A stretch of 64,000 bases of DNA from Candidatus Enterovibrio escicola (GCF_002464935.1 NZ_NBYY01000003.1:18659-82658), one strand, 5' to 3'; numbered from the stretch's first letter, positions 41,571 through 52,117 are shown. The notes: generated from the sequence alone by a model not told the origin. Numbers and translations: made by a program.

Positions 41571-42238
41571 TTTAGGAGACAACGCTGCTTATTAAAGTGC
41601 AAAGACCGTCATTATTAAACGGAATTAGGGGTGAGATATCAATAAAAGTGGTATAAGCTTATCTCTATAATAAGTATTGTCATTTAGTAAAAAATGCCTT
41701 TAGGCGAATTAAATAATATCATTCAGTTCCAATTATAATTGGAACTAAAGTACGCCTAGATGGTATCCTAGAAGTTCATGTTAATATGGCTGTCATTATA
41801 TTGTTAAACGAGTTATGTACAGCAAAGATCAACACCCTTGGTAAGGTTGCGAAAAATATTATTTGAGACATATAAAACCTGTTTGATGGCGAAAGTAATA
41901 GGTAAAAAACTCTTTATGCATAAACTGGATCATCATGATTAATACAGCTTAACCAGCTAATTTTAGGAGTAACAGTACATTGTTAAAGAACTAAATGTTT
42001 ACAGCTAAAAATCTACCAGTCGTAGAAAAATGTGAAGTTGTTCAATTTTTCCCTGGATTTTCTTGGTTTATTAGCGCAGAATTCTCTCCCTTATTTGTCG
42101 AGGCTCGTAGCGTTGATTGCTGTTACAGAGAGTGGGGTGTCATTTTGTTAACTAAAAGTGACCCAGTATCAGTAAAAGATAACAGTGCAAAACTGCTAGT
42201 AGAGGCTCCTTACTTTTCGTTTACATATCGGGATCCTA
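41571..42238. other. Long leader region upstream of deaD with a 22-bp palindrome
   Basis: No supported gene; an 87-residue frame at 41995-42258 overlaps the deaD start and has no recognisable features. A perfect palindrome, agttccaattataattggaact, lies at 41725-41746, flanked by the further complementary pair taggcg / cgccta, so up to 60 bp could form a large hairpin. Cold-shock helicase genes often have long regulatory leaders; whether this is one is not shown. Confidence 0.4.
41725..41746. repeat. Perfect 22-bp palindrome upstream of deaD
   Basis: agttccaattataattggaact is fully self-complementary. It could be a binding site for a dimeric regulator, the apex of a transcript hairpin, or a transposon relic. 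Confidence 0.5.
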
Positions 42239-44041
42239 ATGCAAGATACTGTTACTGAATTTCGCCAACTTGACCTAGCACCGTGCCTTCTTTCTGCTCT
42301 TGAAACAATCGGCTTTACATCACCGACTCCAATTCAGGCAGCCTCGATTCCTCTTCTTCTTACAGGCGTAGATGCGCTGGGTAAAGCCCAAACTGGGACA
42401 GGTAAAACTGCTGCATTTTCATTGCCAGTTCTGAATAAAATTGACTTGAGTCAACACAAACCTCAAGCAATCATAATGGCTCCAACACGTGAGTTGGCTA
42501 TTCAAGTCGCAGCAGAAGTTAAACTGCTTGGTCAAAAAATTAGCGGATTAAAAGTACTTGAAATCTACGGTGGTGCTTCCATTGTTGATCAAATGCGAGC
42601 TCTTCGTATCGGTGTTCATATTATTGTTGGTACACCTGGTCGTGTTAAAGATCTGATTAAACGTGAACGTCTTCATCTGGATGAAGTTAAAACGTTTGTT
42701 CTAGATGAAGCCGATGAGATGTTGAAAATGGGCTTTGTTGATGATGTTACTTGGATCATGGAACAAGCGCCAGAAACTGCACAGCGAGTGCTATTCTCTG
42801 CAACAATGCCACCCATGGTTAAAGACATTGTCGATCGCTTTCTACGCAACCCATCCCGTATCGATGTGGCGGGTAGTAATCGAACAGTTGAAACTGTAAA
42901 ACAACAGTTCTGGATTGTTAAAGGCGTACAAAAAGATGAAGCAATGGCACGTTTGCTGGAGACAGAAAAAGCAGATGCATCTATCGTATTCGTGCGTACA
43001 CGTCAGGATACTGAGCGCCTAGCCGACTGGTTGTCTTCGCGTGGCTTCAAAGCTGCAGCACTGCATGGTGATATTCCTCAGTCGCTGCGTGAACGTACTG
43101 TTGATCATATCAAGCGTGGTGTAATTGATATCTTGGTTGCGACGGACGTTGTGGCTCGTGGCCTTGATGTCTCACGTATTACTCACGTATTCAACTATGA
43201 TATTCCATTCGATGTTGAATCATACATCCACCGTATCGGTCGTACTGGCCGTGCGGGTCGGGAAGGTAAAGCGATTTTGTTGGTGCGTACAAACCAAGTT
43301 CGAATGCTCCGCACTATCGAACGTGTAACTTCAACACGTATGTCAGAACTTCAGCTCCCAATGCGTGATCAAGTTGCAGCTGCGCGTCTAGCAGCACTTG
43401 CAATCAACCTTGAGCAGCAAAAAGAATCTGATAGCTTAGAAGTTTTTGTTGGTTTGATCGAGACACTGCAAACACAAATGGGTGTAGATACAGTAATACT
43501 TGCTGCAATGTTGCTTCAACATCAACAAGGTAAGCGTCCATTGTTCTACACTACTCCAGACCCAATGATTTCGGCTATTCAACGTGATAGTAAACGTCGT
43601 GACGATCGGGGTGGACGTGATGGTATTCGCTCAGAAAGTCGAGGTGAACGTCGTAGCCACAATTCAGACCACTGGGATACTTACCAACTTGCAGTTGGTA
43701 GGGATCAAGGTGTACAAGTTAAAGATATCGTGGGTGCTATTGCAAACGAACTGGGTCTTGATAAAAACTCTATTGGTTCTATCAAGCTGGCTACTGGCCA
43801 TACCTATGTTCAACTTCCGAAGAAAATGCCAAAACACTTGTTGAACCAACTTAAGCAACTGCGTATTCGTCAGAAAGTGACTGAGGCTGAATTGGTGGAA
43901 GGCCATGTAAACATGGAACCACCACGTCGTCGTAGCACTGGGGATCGTACTAATGGTCGTCGTTGTGATAACAACAGTGGTCAACGTGTCCGAGGTGAGC
44001 GTCGCTTTAATCGAGAGCGCGGGGGTGATGTCATACTGTAG
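42239..44041 (+). CDS. deaD: ATP-dependent DEAD-box RNA helicase DeaD (CsdA)
   Basis: A 600-residue helicase that unwinds structured RNA in ribosome assembly, mRNA decay and cold adaptation. Motifs in order are the Q motif FTSPTPIQAASIP, AQTGTGKT (motif I), PTRELAIQ (Ia), TPGRV (Ib), LDEADEML (II), FSATMPP (III), ALHGDIPQ, TDVVARGLDV (V) and HRIGRTGRAGR (VI). The C-terminal part has an RNA-binding domain (VKDIVGAIANELGLDKNSIGS) and a basic, arginine-rich tail ending RFNRERGGD, as in DeaD. It is slightly shorter than E. coli DeaD (629). Intact; no operon partner is visible. Confidence 0.95.
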   Translation: MQDTVTEFRQLDLAPCLLSALETIGFTSPTPIQAASIPLLLTGVDALGKAQTGTGKTAAFSLPVLNKIDLSQHKPQAIIMAPTRELAIQVAAEVKLLGQKISGLKVLEIYGGASIVDQMRALRIGVHIIVGTPGRVKDLIKRERLHLDEVKTFVLDEADEMLKMGFVDDVTWIMEQAPETAQRVLFSATMPPMVKDIVDRFLRNPSRIDVAGSNRTVETVKQQFWIVKGVQKDEAMARLLETEKADASIVFVRTRQDTERLADWLSSRGFKAAALHGDIPQSLRERTVDHIKRGVIDILVATDVVARGLDVSRITHVFNYDIPFDVESYIHRIGRTGRAGREGKAILLVRTNQVRMLRTIERVTSTRMSELQLPMRDQVAAARLAALAINLEQQKESDSLEVFVGLIETLQTQMGVDTVILAAMLLQHQQGKRPLFYTTPDPMISAIQRDSKRRDDRGGRDGIRSESRGERRSHNSDHWDTYQLAVGRDQGVQVKDIVGAIANELGLDKNSIGSIKLATGHTYVQLPKKMPKHLLNQLKQLRIRQKVTEAELVEGHVNMEPPRRRSTGDRTNGRRCDNNSGQRVRGERRFNRERGGDVIL

Positions 44042-44344
44042 ATGTATAATTATCTGAAGCATAGAGGTTAAGTTGGCTTTTTTATTCTCGTAACTTAGAC
44101 AAGTCGGTCTGTATTTAATAAGTTGATTATACTTTAAAAGTAATATTCAGATATAATGAGTGTACCAATCACTTTATTGTACATTTTAGTTAACTTTAAA
44201 TATTCAATTATTTTCGATTTAGTCGTTTAAAACGTGTTATGGAGGGTCAAGTTTTCCCTCTAAATACGGTGTGTATTGTCGAAATAAATATCGTATACAT
44301 TGAAACTGGGTATGCATCAAAATGCAACATCGAATATAGATAAC
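44042..44344 (+). repeat. Dispersed repeat R1, copy 2, and spacer
   Basis: There is no gene. Positions 44112-44280 are a diverged plus-strand copy of repeat R1, including the gaggg...ccctc stem-loop near 44244-44262. The repeat lies upstream of an IS903 3' fragment. Confidence 0.5.
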
Positions 44345-44512
44345 CAAGTGGAAAGTAAAGAGCTATAAGTAGTTGCCAAGTCCTAAATTTACTCTACTGG
44401 TAAATGTGTAAGCAACGAAAAAAGTCATAAAACTCGGTATGGCTGTTCGCCATCAGACAAATTAAAATTTTAAAAAAGATTGGGATCAGTGTATTATAAA
44501 CATGATCTAATC
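44345..44512 (+). mobile_element. IS903-type 3' fragment
   Basis: The last codons of the transposase (KQLPSPKFTL-like) and the right end up to gatctaatcaa remain; the terminal bases are replaced by the IS982 copy that starts at 44513. Confidence 0.7.
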
Positions 44513-45260
44513 AACCTCAGATATGCATAAGCTGATTGATTATCAAGCCGAATCGTCTTAACGCTAGGCTTCTTTGATTGAAGTTAATACGTGATGATCC
44601 CTGCCAGCAAGTTGCCCATAAAGTTAACACAGCTATGGTGCTGAAAATGCTCGATTTGGGATATGTTTTTTATACTCGTTATCAGTATAACTTCCTTTCC
44701 GATAAAGGCTTTCTATCATCCATGTTAGCCATCGTCACTTTGACTGAGATAATACCACCTTGATCATTGATAATAAGGTGTAATTTTAAACTGTAGAACC
44801 AGCCCATCGTTCCTTTTCCTCGCTTCGCTGTACCTTTAAAAACCTGATATCTAAAAATGCGTAGGTTGTAACAAACCTGTAGCTTAGACGAATTAACAAA
44901 AGCAATCCCTGACGGTGAGTGAGGTAAGAGAAAAGCGGAACCAGAGCACCTTGCATGAGATTGAGCATCCTCGTATAGCTAACTAATTCAGGAAATTCGT
45001 GGGTGAGGTAGCGACAAACAAAGTAGATGTAATAGGTTGTGAAGTCTAGATCTCCCTATTGATGGAAAGCTATCACTATCGTCATCACTTCGCTAACTGA
45101 GAGACGAAAAGGCTTATTTCTTTATTTGATACCGAAAAATTTTAGAGGTTTTTCCCATGCAGGAAGGAAAGTCTGGCAGAAGTCATCGACATCGACAAAA
45201 ATTTCAAACGGTCATAGCGCGACTTTAGCATTTAGTTCATTTTTTAAGCGCAGCTTAGGT
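44513..45260 (-). mobile_element. IS982 element, internally deleted
   Basis: Right end aacctcagatatgcataagc; the minus-strand transposase codons include LTHRQ and RFVTTYAFLDIRFLK. The part around GDKGYI to the KPKVMKLW region is missing. The left end gcgcagcttaggt is slightly damaged. Confidence 0.8.
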
Positions 45261-45669
45261 CAACCCAATAGAATATAAATGGGTAGATGTGAAGTCTATG
45301 AAGAAAGAAAGAGCGCTTTTTCATTGACGATCTGTTTTATCAGCATGTAGATTATGCTAATTTATTTTGAGCTAGCTATAGGTCTGTCATAAGTTATGTA
45401 TGCTAGGGCATCGCGTGTTCAATGTGGTGGCTAAATAAGGTAAGGGAAAAATTGGATGGTTTTATAGTTTTAAAATAAACTTTATGATCAACTTGATTGC
45501 GGGAGTCATTGCTTATACATTTTCACTAAAAAACATAGAGTTAAAGTAAATCAGCTCTAGGAGAGTACGCTTATATAAACCTAAATCACCACTAAAATTC
45601 CTGATATTTCCTTCATCAAAAAACTGTTTCAAAGGCTAGTGATGTGGTTTAATTTCATCAGGATCATAC
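45261..45669 (+). mobile_element. Diverged IS982-lineage remnant upstream of yeeX
   Basis: Weakly recognisable plus-strand pieces (a SYRSVISY-like segment near 45375, DGFIVLK near 45455 and a FMINLIAGVIAYTFS-like segment near 45480) suggest a highly decayed copy of the second IS982 lineage. No terminal repeats were identified. The end of the stretch carries the promoter region of the next gene. Confidence 0.4.
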
Positions 45670-45687
45670 ATGGAAGGTTATAAACCT

Positions 45688-46005
45688 ATGAGTAACGTAT
45701 TCGAAATCGTCAAGTTCTTACGTCGTAAAAATAAACTGAAGCGTGAAATTCAGGATAACGATAGAAAGATTCGCGACAACCAAAAGCGTGTTACACTGCT
45801 TGAGAACCTGCTTGACTATATTCAGCCAGAAATGAGCCGTGGAGATATCGTAGAAATTGTCAAAAATATGAAAGTGGACTATGAAGACCGCATTGATGAC
45901 CACATCATCAAAGGTGCTGAAATTTCTAAAGAACGCGGCGAAACTACCCGTCAAATTAAGGAACTGATGCGTTTGGAGAGAGAAGTTAATAAAACGATGT
46001 CATAA
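45688..46005 (+). CDS. yeeX: DUF496 family protein (YeeX homologue)
   Basis: A small coiled-coil protein of unknown function found across enteric bacteria and vibrios. The N-terminal part [20 protein letters not shown], followed by [20 protein letters not shown], and the middle [26 protein letters not shown] match the YeeX family. I chose the internal ATG at 45688 (MSNVFEIV...) because vibrio members start there; an in-frame ATG at 45670 (MEGYKPMSN) is a possible longer form. It is charged throughout, with no cysteine or membrane segment. A stem-loop follows 15 bp after the stop codon. Confidence 0.88.
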   Translation: MSNVFEIVKFLRRKNKLKREIQDNDRKIRDNQKRVTLLENLLDYIQPEMSRGDIVEIVKNMKVDYEDRIDDHIIKGAEISKERGETTRQIKELMRLEREVNKTMS

Positions 46006-46020
46006 CCCAATGACTAACAT

Positions 46021-46050
46021 CAGAAAAGGAGAATTTTCTTCCTTTTCTGT
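46021..46050 (+). terminator. Probable terminator of yeeX
   Basis: A 10-bp perfect stem, cagaaaagga / tccttttctg, with a 9-base loop, followed by only ttt before a G, so it is weaker than the other terminators in the window. Confidence 0.6.
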
Positions 46051-46136
46051 TTGCCCGTATTCTATCTATTTTTCGGTCGGTAGTTGATTTTAAATAGAGC
46101 CTCTGTAGGTGTTTATTCACTGTGTTTCCAGTTATC

Positions 46137-46250
46137 TATTCAATAAGTCGATTATAATTTAAATGAATATACCGCTCACTTTGTCGTGCATTTAGGTTGA
46201 TTTTTAGTGTCCAATAGTTTTTAGATTGGGTAGTTTCAAGCGTGTACGAA
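46137..46250 (+). repeat. Dispersed repeat R1, copy 3 (partial)
   Basis: Shares ttcaataagtcgattata, the tcactttgtcgtgcatttag region and gtttcaagcgtgt with the copies at 303-470 and 44112-44280; the terminal stem-loop is missing. Confidence 0.5.
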
Positions 46251-46272
46251 GAGATAATTCCCAATTCTTAAT

Positions 46273-46425
46273 AGGCATTGTGGATTAAATAAGGCCTATA
46301 ATGCACTGCACCAAATCTTTTTTACAGTCTTAATTTGTCTGCTAGTAAATAGGCATATCCAGTCTTATTAATTCTTTTCATCGCTTTTACATTTGCCAGT
46401 GCTTCACTAACTTGAGTATTTTAAT
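46273..46425 (-). mobile_element. IS903-type right-end fragment
   Basis: The end ggcattgtggattaaataag with the last transposase codons, cut off by an IS982 fragment. Confidence 0.7.
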
Positions 46426-46696
46426 TAATCTCAGATCTGCATAAGCACTTGCCTATCAAGCCGAGTCATCTTGATGCTCGGTTGCTTTGGTTTAAATGAA
46501 TACGCGATAATCACCGCCAGCAAATTGACCATAAAGCTGATACGACTACGGTGCCGAGAATGCTTGATTTGGGATATGTTTTTTAGTTGGTCAAAAACGG
46601 TTTTGATAATAAATCATTTCTGAAGCATCCGTCAGTCCCAAAGTTTTATAACTTTGGGTTTCATATTCTTTTTCATACCAGTTATCAGTGTCACTC
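46426..46696 (-). mobile_element. IS982 element, right quarter only
   Basis: The right end aatctcagatctgcataagc and the C-terminal half-codons are present up to a junction (tcagtgtcactc|ggcg) where an IS903 copy begins. Confidence 0.78.
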
Positions 46697-47711
46697 GGCG
46701 TTATTTCCTAACTATCTGAATTAATCATAATTTCTACAATCAGATCATCATGGAATTAAGCGGGAGGTTACAATGGGAAAGCCAAAGCACAAAACTAGCA
46801 ACTGGAAACAATATAATCAAGCATTAATAGACCGTGGTTCAGTCACTTGTTAGATAGCCGTAACTAGCTATTAAGGCATGGCATTTGCTAAAGCATCCCG
46901 ATCAGCGTGGTCATGAGTTTATATTTTCAGATATGCAATTGAAACGGCACTAATGGTGAAAGGTATTTTCAATCTCCCACTTCATGGATTAGACGGCTTT
47001 CTTAATTCAGTTCTTATGTTGATGAATCTACCTATGAAATTCCCTACATACCCTTGCATAAATAAGCATTCGAAGACCGTATAAGTTAAGTAGCATTTGC
47101 CGAGTTTAGGAGCTGTCTCCCACGTAGTTATTGATACCACAAGCCTAAAGGTATATGCAAAGGTGAATGGAGAACACGTAAATACGTTGAAGGAGAAGAG
47201 GAGGATCTGACGCAAACTTTATCTTGCCGTTAAGGTGTCTCTTCATGAGGTTATCGCTATAAAAGTTAGCCTAGTTTTTGTGGGTGACAATGAGTTTTTG
47301 ACTATATTGCGGAACCCATTATGACGAAAGATACAGCAAGTCAGTGCTGATGGAGCCTATAATACAAGATTATGTCACCACATACTGAAGAACAAAGGAA
47401 TAACACCTACTACTTCCACCTCGAAGTAATGCGGGGTACTGGGAGGAAGGGCATTCTAAAAATTAAGCTGTAAAGGCGTTAAAAGATGACAAAGCGGAGG
47501 AGTTATCACAAACGCTCATTAGCCGAAACAGCAATCTATCTCTAATAAGAAGTAGCTCAGTCCTAAACTGCCCCTTCCTGATTACAATGTTCAAGTTGGT
47601 GAGGCACTGGCAAATGTGAAAGTAATGAAAAAAATCATAAGACCATAAGACAGGGTATGCTTATTTGCCAGCAGATAAATTAAGACTATAAAAAAGATTG
47701 GAAGCAGTGCT
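46697..47711 (+). mobile_element. IS5 family (IS903 subgroup) element, right end missing
   Basis: The left end ggcgttatttcctaactatc, leader and decayed transposase pieces are recognisable (WKQYNQALIDRGS-like start, MVKGIFNLP, SRHVVIDTTSLKVYA-like, ADGAYNTRLCHHILKNKGIT-like, SEVMRGTG-like). The element stops near 47711, about 40 bp before the expected right end. Confidence 0.78.
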
Positions 47712-48338
47712 TCACCCTACACCAACATCAAAGAGGGTATTTAATCGCTTTAATTGGGACGTAGAGTCCCAGACCAGCAAGTGTTTGCCCTAATTTAATT
47801 GCTGCATCTGAACCAATAATTCTACGATTTATTGCAGAACATTCATTATTTTATCCAAATGATATTTGATCAATTACATCATTTCTTTAGTGGCAATGAG
47901 TCATTGCTGACCAATGTTACTTCTGTAAACGCAAATACACTCCATTGTATAAAAGCACACCCCACTTGTAAGTGGTTTTATTTTCGTCTGAGAAGTACTA
48001 AGTGGCACTTTATGTGTCGACCTTGGCGAAGGTCTTATGTTATAAAACGTAATGCTCGGGAAGAAGAGTACAATTACTATCATCGTCCCTCAATCTTCAT
48101 TGCACTCGGTATATAAAATAATGAATTATACAAATTCAAAATATCCATGATATTAGTCCCATTGTACCCCAACACGCGGGTATTGGGGAGCTAAAACGAC
48201 TCTAATTTAAAGAACTTTTTGATGCATGTTCTTTGGTGTAATATCAAACTAAATTATATTAACGAATATTGCCGATGATATTTTATTTCAGAATTTTAAT
48301 GAATTACATTGATGTGTTAGTCTACTATCGAAAAAATA
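47712..48338. other. Region of unknown content upstream of a phage helicase pair
   Basis: No gene can be supported. A 94-residue frame at 47832-48116 has no recognisable family and an odd composition. A 35-codon frame on the minus strand (AINRRIIGSDAAIKLGQTLA at about 47840) looks protein-like but has no start and could be the end of a lost gene. A small stem-loop, ccccaa...ttgggg, lies at 48169-48190 without a T-tract. If the VRR-NUC and helicase pair is a prophage relic, this stretch would be its degraded upstream flank. Confidence 0.35.
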
Positions 48339-48542
48339 GTGACGGAGTATGCTTACAAAAAAGAGTGGAATTTTCTAAAACTAACTGGTCAACCCAACAG
48401 GAGAAAACCTGACAGGATGTATTTACACGCAGGATCTGTCCATTTTTTAGAATTTAAGGCCATCGATAAAAAACTTCAGAAGCTACAAGACAACGGATTT
48501 CGGATGATTGTTGTAGACAGTGTTAAATTAGGTTACCAATAG
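48339..48542 (+). CDS. VRR-NUC domain protein (phage-type nuclease), short
   Basis: A 67-residue protein read from GTG at 48339. It reads TEYAYKKEWNFLKLTGQPNRRKPDRMYLHAGSVHFLEFKAIDKKLQ; the pattern PDRM...EFKAxxKxxxxLQ...G...VVDS is that of the VRR-NUC nuclease domain, with the aspartate of PD, the glutamate-x-lysine EFK and the glutamine of LQ. Typical family members are 85-110 residues, so the N-terminal part may be shortened. It lies 47 bp upstream of the helicase gene, a gene pair seen in prophage replication modules, where it probably acts with the helicase. Start choice is uncertain. Confidence 0.6.
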   Translation: MTEYAYKKEWNFLKLTGQPNRRKPDRMYLHAGSVHFLEFKAIDKKLQKLQDNGFRMIVVDSVKLGYQ

Positions 48543-48589
48543 ATTTATTTAATCACTGACACTATTAATTAACTGAAAAAAGTGGCGAC

Positions 48590-49960
48590 ATGAATCCAAC
48601 ACAAAATAGAGAGCTATTACACGAATATCAAAACGGCATGGTACAGTGGATAAAAGACAAACCTTCTTGTGCCCTGTGGGTTGATATGGGGCTGGGTAAA
48701 ACAGTAACCACACTGACAGCTATTGCAGATTTACTTGATACCTGCGAAGTAGGACGGGTGTTAATTATCGCCCCCCTTCGTGTGGCTTTACACATATGGC
48801 CTACAGAATTACGTCGTTGGGAGCATACCAAACATTTATCCTTTAACCTGATCACAGGAACCCCATCACAACGAAATATCAAGTTAGCAACAAAATCTGC
48901 TATTCATATAATTAACCGCGAGTTGGTAGCATGGTTGGTTAACCTATTAGGGGATAAGTGGCCTTATGACATGGTTGTGATAGATGAAGCCAGTAGCTTT
49001 AAATCGCCAAAAGCTCAACGATTTAAAGCCCTTAAGAAAATTCTATCAAAGATAGATCGTATGGTAGAACTGACGGGAACGCCTGCCAGTAACGGATTGA
49101 TGGACGTGTGGTCACAAGTATACCTTCTTGATAAAGGTAAACGTTTGGGTAAAACATTCAGCAAATTTCGTGACCGTTATTTCATAGGTGACTATATGGG
49201 GTACAGCTTTGAACCTCGACCCAACACTGAAGAAACTATATACGCAAAACTTCAAGATGTTTGCCTAACACTATCGGCTGAGGATTATCTAACAATGCCG
49301 AAAAAGATTAATAATATCATGCCACTGTCAATTCCACCGAAAGCTGTTAAGCAATATAAAGAATTAGAAAAAGAATTCCTTCTGGAATTAGAGCAAGGAA
49401 TGATTGAAGTAAGTAATGCTGCAACACTAACAAATAAACTTCTTCAGTTCAGTAATGGTGCTGTGTACACGGACGATAAAAGGAATTTTGAAATTGTACA
49501 TGATGCCAAGATAGAAGCATTGGATGAAATTATTCAAGAGGCAGTAGGTCAGCCTGTATTGGTTGCTTACAATTATAAGTCAGATCTTGTTCGTATCCTT
49601 CAGAAGTTTCCGCAAGCTGAGCACATTACCAACGCTACTGACACACTAGATCGTTGGAACGAAGGAAAAGTACCAATACTACTAGCGCACCCAGCAAGTG
49701 CTGGGTATGGTCTAAATTTGCAGCATGGTGGAAATATTATGGTCTGGTTTGGCTTGAATTGGTCGCTTGAACTATATCAACAATTTAATGCTCGGCTTCA
49801 CCGACAAGGCCAAACAAAACCTGTGTTCATTCATCATTTAGCCGTTACTGATTCTATTGATATGACTATCTTAGAAGTATTACAGGGTAAGTACATAACA
49901 CAGAAAGCATTACTTGATGCCTTAAAGAAAGACATTAACTCGCATATGCTTTCCGCTTGA
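48590..49960 (+). CDS. Phage-type SNF2-family DNA helicase
   Basis: A 456-residue SF2 helicase/translocase. Motifs: Walker A WVDMGLGKTVTTLTAI (residues about 29-44), Walker B VVIDEASSFKS (the phage-type DEAS box), LTGTPASNGLMDVWSQVYLLD (motif III), then the C-terminal lobe with VLVAYNYKSDL, LLAHPASAGYGLNLQHG (motif V) and QFNARLHRQGQTKPVFIHHL (motif VI). This short form without accessory domains is typical of prophages, next to a VRR-NUC gene, as here. Unlike every nearby mobile gene it is intact along its full length, so it has either entered recently or is being kept. IS903 elements flank the pair. Confidence 0.88.
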   Translation: MNPTQNRELLHEYQNGMVQWIKDKPSCALWVDMGLGKTVTTLTAIADLLDTCEVGRVLIIAPLRVALHIWPTELRRWEHTKHLSFNLITGTPSQRNIKLATKSAIHIINRELVAWLVNLLGDKWPYDMVVIDEASSFKSPKAQRFKALKKILSKIDRMVELTGTPASNGLMDVWSQVYLLDKGKRLGKTFSKFRDRYFIGDYMGYSFEPRPNTEETIYAKLQDVCLTLSAEDYLTMPKKINNIMPLSIPPKAVKQYKELEKEFLLELEQGMIEVSNAATLTNKLLQFSNGAVYTDDKRNFEIVHDAKIEALDEIIQEAVGQPVLVAYNYKSDLVRILQKFPQAEHITNATDTLDRWNEGKVPILLAHPASAGYGLNLQHGGNIMVWFGLNWSLELYQQFNARLHRQGQTKPVFIHHLAVTDSIDMTILEVLQGKYITQKALLDALKKDINSHMLSA

Positions 49961-49979
49961 AACTAGAATACTACAAGAA

Positions 49980-51020
49980 GGCGTTGTTGATTAAATCAAG
50001 CGTATAACGCACTGAGTCCAATCTTTTTTACAGTCTTAATTTATTTGCTAGCGAACAGGCATACCGAGTCTTATAACGTTGTTCATCGCTTTCACATTTA
50101 CCAGCATTTCACCAACTTGAGCATTATAATCACGAAGCGTTATTTTAGGTCTTAGCAACTGTTTATAGCGAAATATTGCTGTCTCTGCTAATGAACGTTT
50201 ATGATAACCCCTATCATTTTTTCACGCCGCCTGTTTGTCATCTTTTAAAACCTTTATAGCTTCATGTCTAGGATGCTATACTCCCAGTACCCCGCGTTAC
50301 CTTAGAGGTAGAATATTAGGCATTATTCCTTTGTTTTTCAGTCCATGTTGACATGCTCTTATATCATAGGCTCCATCAGCACTGACTTACTATATCTTTC
50401 GTCGTAATAGGTTAAGCAATATAGTTAAAACCTCATTGTCACCCACAGAAAATAGGTTAACTTTTACAGCAATAACCCCATGAGTAGACACCTCACAGGT
50501 AAGATAAAGTTGGCATCAAATCCGCCGCTTCTCCTTAACGTATTTACGTGTTTTCCATTCACCTTTACATATACCTTTAGGTTTGTAGTATCAATAACGA
50601 CGTGGGAGACAGCTCCTCAACTCAGTAAACGCTACTTAATTTCTACGATCTTAGAACACTTACTTATGCAAGTGTATGTAGGGAATTTCATAGGGAGATG
50701 CATCAATGTAAGAAGCGAATTAAGAAAGTCTTCTAATCCACGGAGTGAGAGATTGAAAATACCTTTCACCATCAGTGCCGTTTAAATTGCGGTATCTAAA
50801 ATACAAACTCACGACCACGCTAATCGAGATGCTCTAGACAATACCATGCCTTAATGGCAGCTTCATTTATCCGAAAAGTGACTGAGACACGGTTTAATAA
50901 TGCTTGATTATATTGTTTTCAGTTACTGATCTTGTGCTTTCCCATTGTAACCTCCCGCTTAATTCCATGATGACCTGATTGTAGGGATTGTGATTAGTTC
51001 AACATTTTAGCAATTGCGCC
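49980..51020 (-). mobile_element. IS5 family (IS903 subgroup) element, near full length
   Basis: About 1040 bp with both ends (ggcgttgttgattaaatcaa and the inverse of ggcgcaattgctaaaatgtt). Transposase codons are readable on the minus strand in several frames: MGKAQDQ-like start, AWYCLEHLD-like, FNLSLRGLEDFLNSLLTLMH-like, HVVIDTTNLKVYVKVNGKHV and KNKGIMPNIPPL-like. Frameshifts inactivate it. It begins 20 bp after the helicase stop codon. Confidence 0.83.
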
Positions 51021-51264
51021 GCACCATAATATAACCTTTAGTTTATTCCAAACAAGAGGAGTTAACAACGATTAAAGGGTATTTCTCAACGCATGTCATC
51101 CAAAAAACATACTCCACAACAACATCTTTATCCATTAGAGATCATTAGAGATAGTGATAGGTTATAACTAATATAACTTAGTGGGTTTTCTTTATTTCCC
51201 CTTCTAGGTTGACTGTGTAACTCTTACGCCCTCCTTCAGGTGAAATGCACAACTTATAGCTAAA
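51021..51264. other. Spacer between IS elements
   Basis: No gene. The part at 51217-51256 resembles the cgccctccgttagatggaacgcacaa stretch at 2968. Confidence 0.3.
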
Positions 51265-52117
51265 TAACCTGAGCTGTGCATAAGAAATGAACTAAATGCC
51301 AAAGTCGCGATCTGATCGTTTGAAATAAACTATTTACTGCCCCATGACTTGGGCATGAATAACTTAGATACTGTTTTCAGCGATGTCGACAATTTCTGCC
51401 AGACGTTACTTCCTGTATGGAAAAATACCTAATTTCTTCCGGTATCAAACAAAGAAACAAGCCTTTTCGCCTCTTAGTTAGCGAAGTGATGACGATAGTG
51501 ATAGCTTTCCATCAATCTGGATATCGAGACTTTTAAACCTATTACATCCACTTTGTTTTCCGCTACCTCACCAATAAATTTCCTGAATTAGTCAGCTACA
51601 CGCGAATGCTCAAATTCATGCAAGGTATTCTAGCTCCTCTTTGCTCTTACCTAACTCATCGTGAGGCAAGACCAACAGGGATTGTCTTCGTTAATTCATC
51701 CAAGCTACAGGTTTGTCACAACCTACACATTTTCAGACATCAGGTTTTTAAAGGTACCTTGAAGTGGGGAAAAGGAACGAGGGGGTGTTTATACGGAGAT
51801 AAAGGTTATATCTCTGATCCATTGGAGCGGGAACTTGCAGATAAGGGAGTGACACTTATAACAGGTATGAAAAAGAATATGAAACCTAAAGTTATAAAAC
51901 TTTGGGACTGACGGATGCTTCAGAAATGATTTATTATCAAAACCGTTTTTGACCAACTAAAAAACATATCCCAAATCGAGCATTCTCGGCACCTTAGTTA
52001 TATCAGCTTTATGGTCAACTTGTTGGCGGGCCTCATCGCGTATTCATTTCAACCAAAGAAGCCGAGCATCAAAATGAGGCGGCTTGAGAAGCAAGCGCTT
52101 ATGCAGATCTGAGGTTA
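51265..52117 (+). mobile_element. IS982 element with both ends, internally shortened
   Basis: Ends taacctgagctgtgcataag and cttatgcagatctgaggtta. The segment around GWFYGFKLHL to the VSEMVDELW region is deleted, joining KWGKGTRGCLYGDKGYI directly; frameshifts near 51410 and 51540 also break the frame. Confidence 0.85.

Noticed and set aside
41995..42258. An 87-residue frame upstream of and overlapping deaD
   Set aside because: It has no recognisable motif, overlaps the deaD start in another frame and is more likely chance.
47832..48116. A 94-residue open frame upstream of the VRR-NUC gene
   Set aside because: No family, unusual composition, no clear ribosome-binding site; a frame on the opposite strand looks equally plausible.
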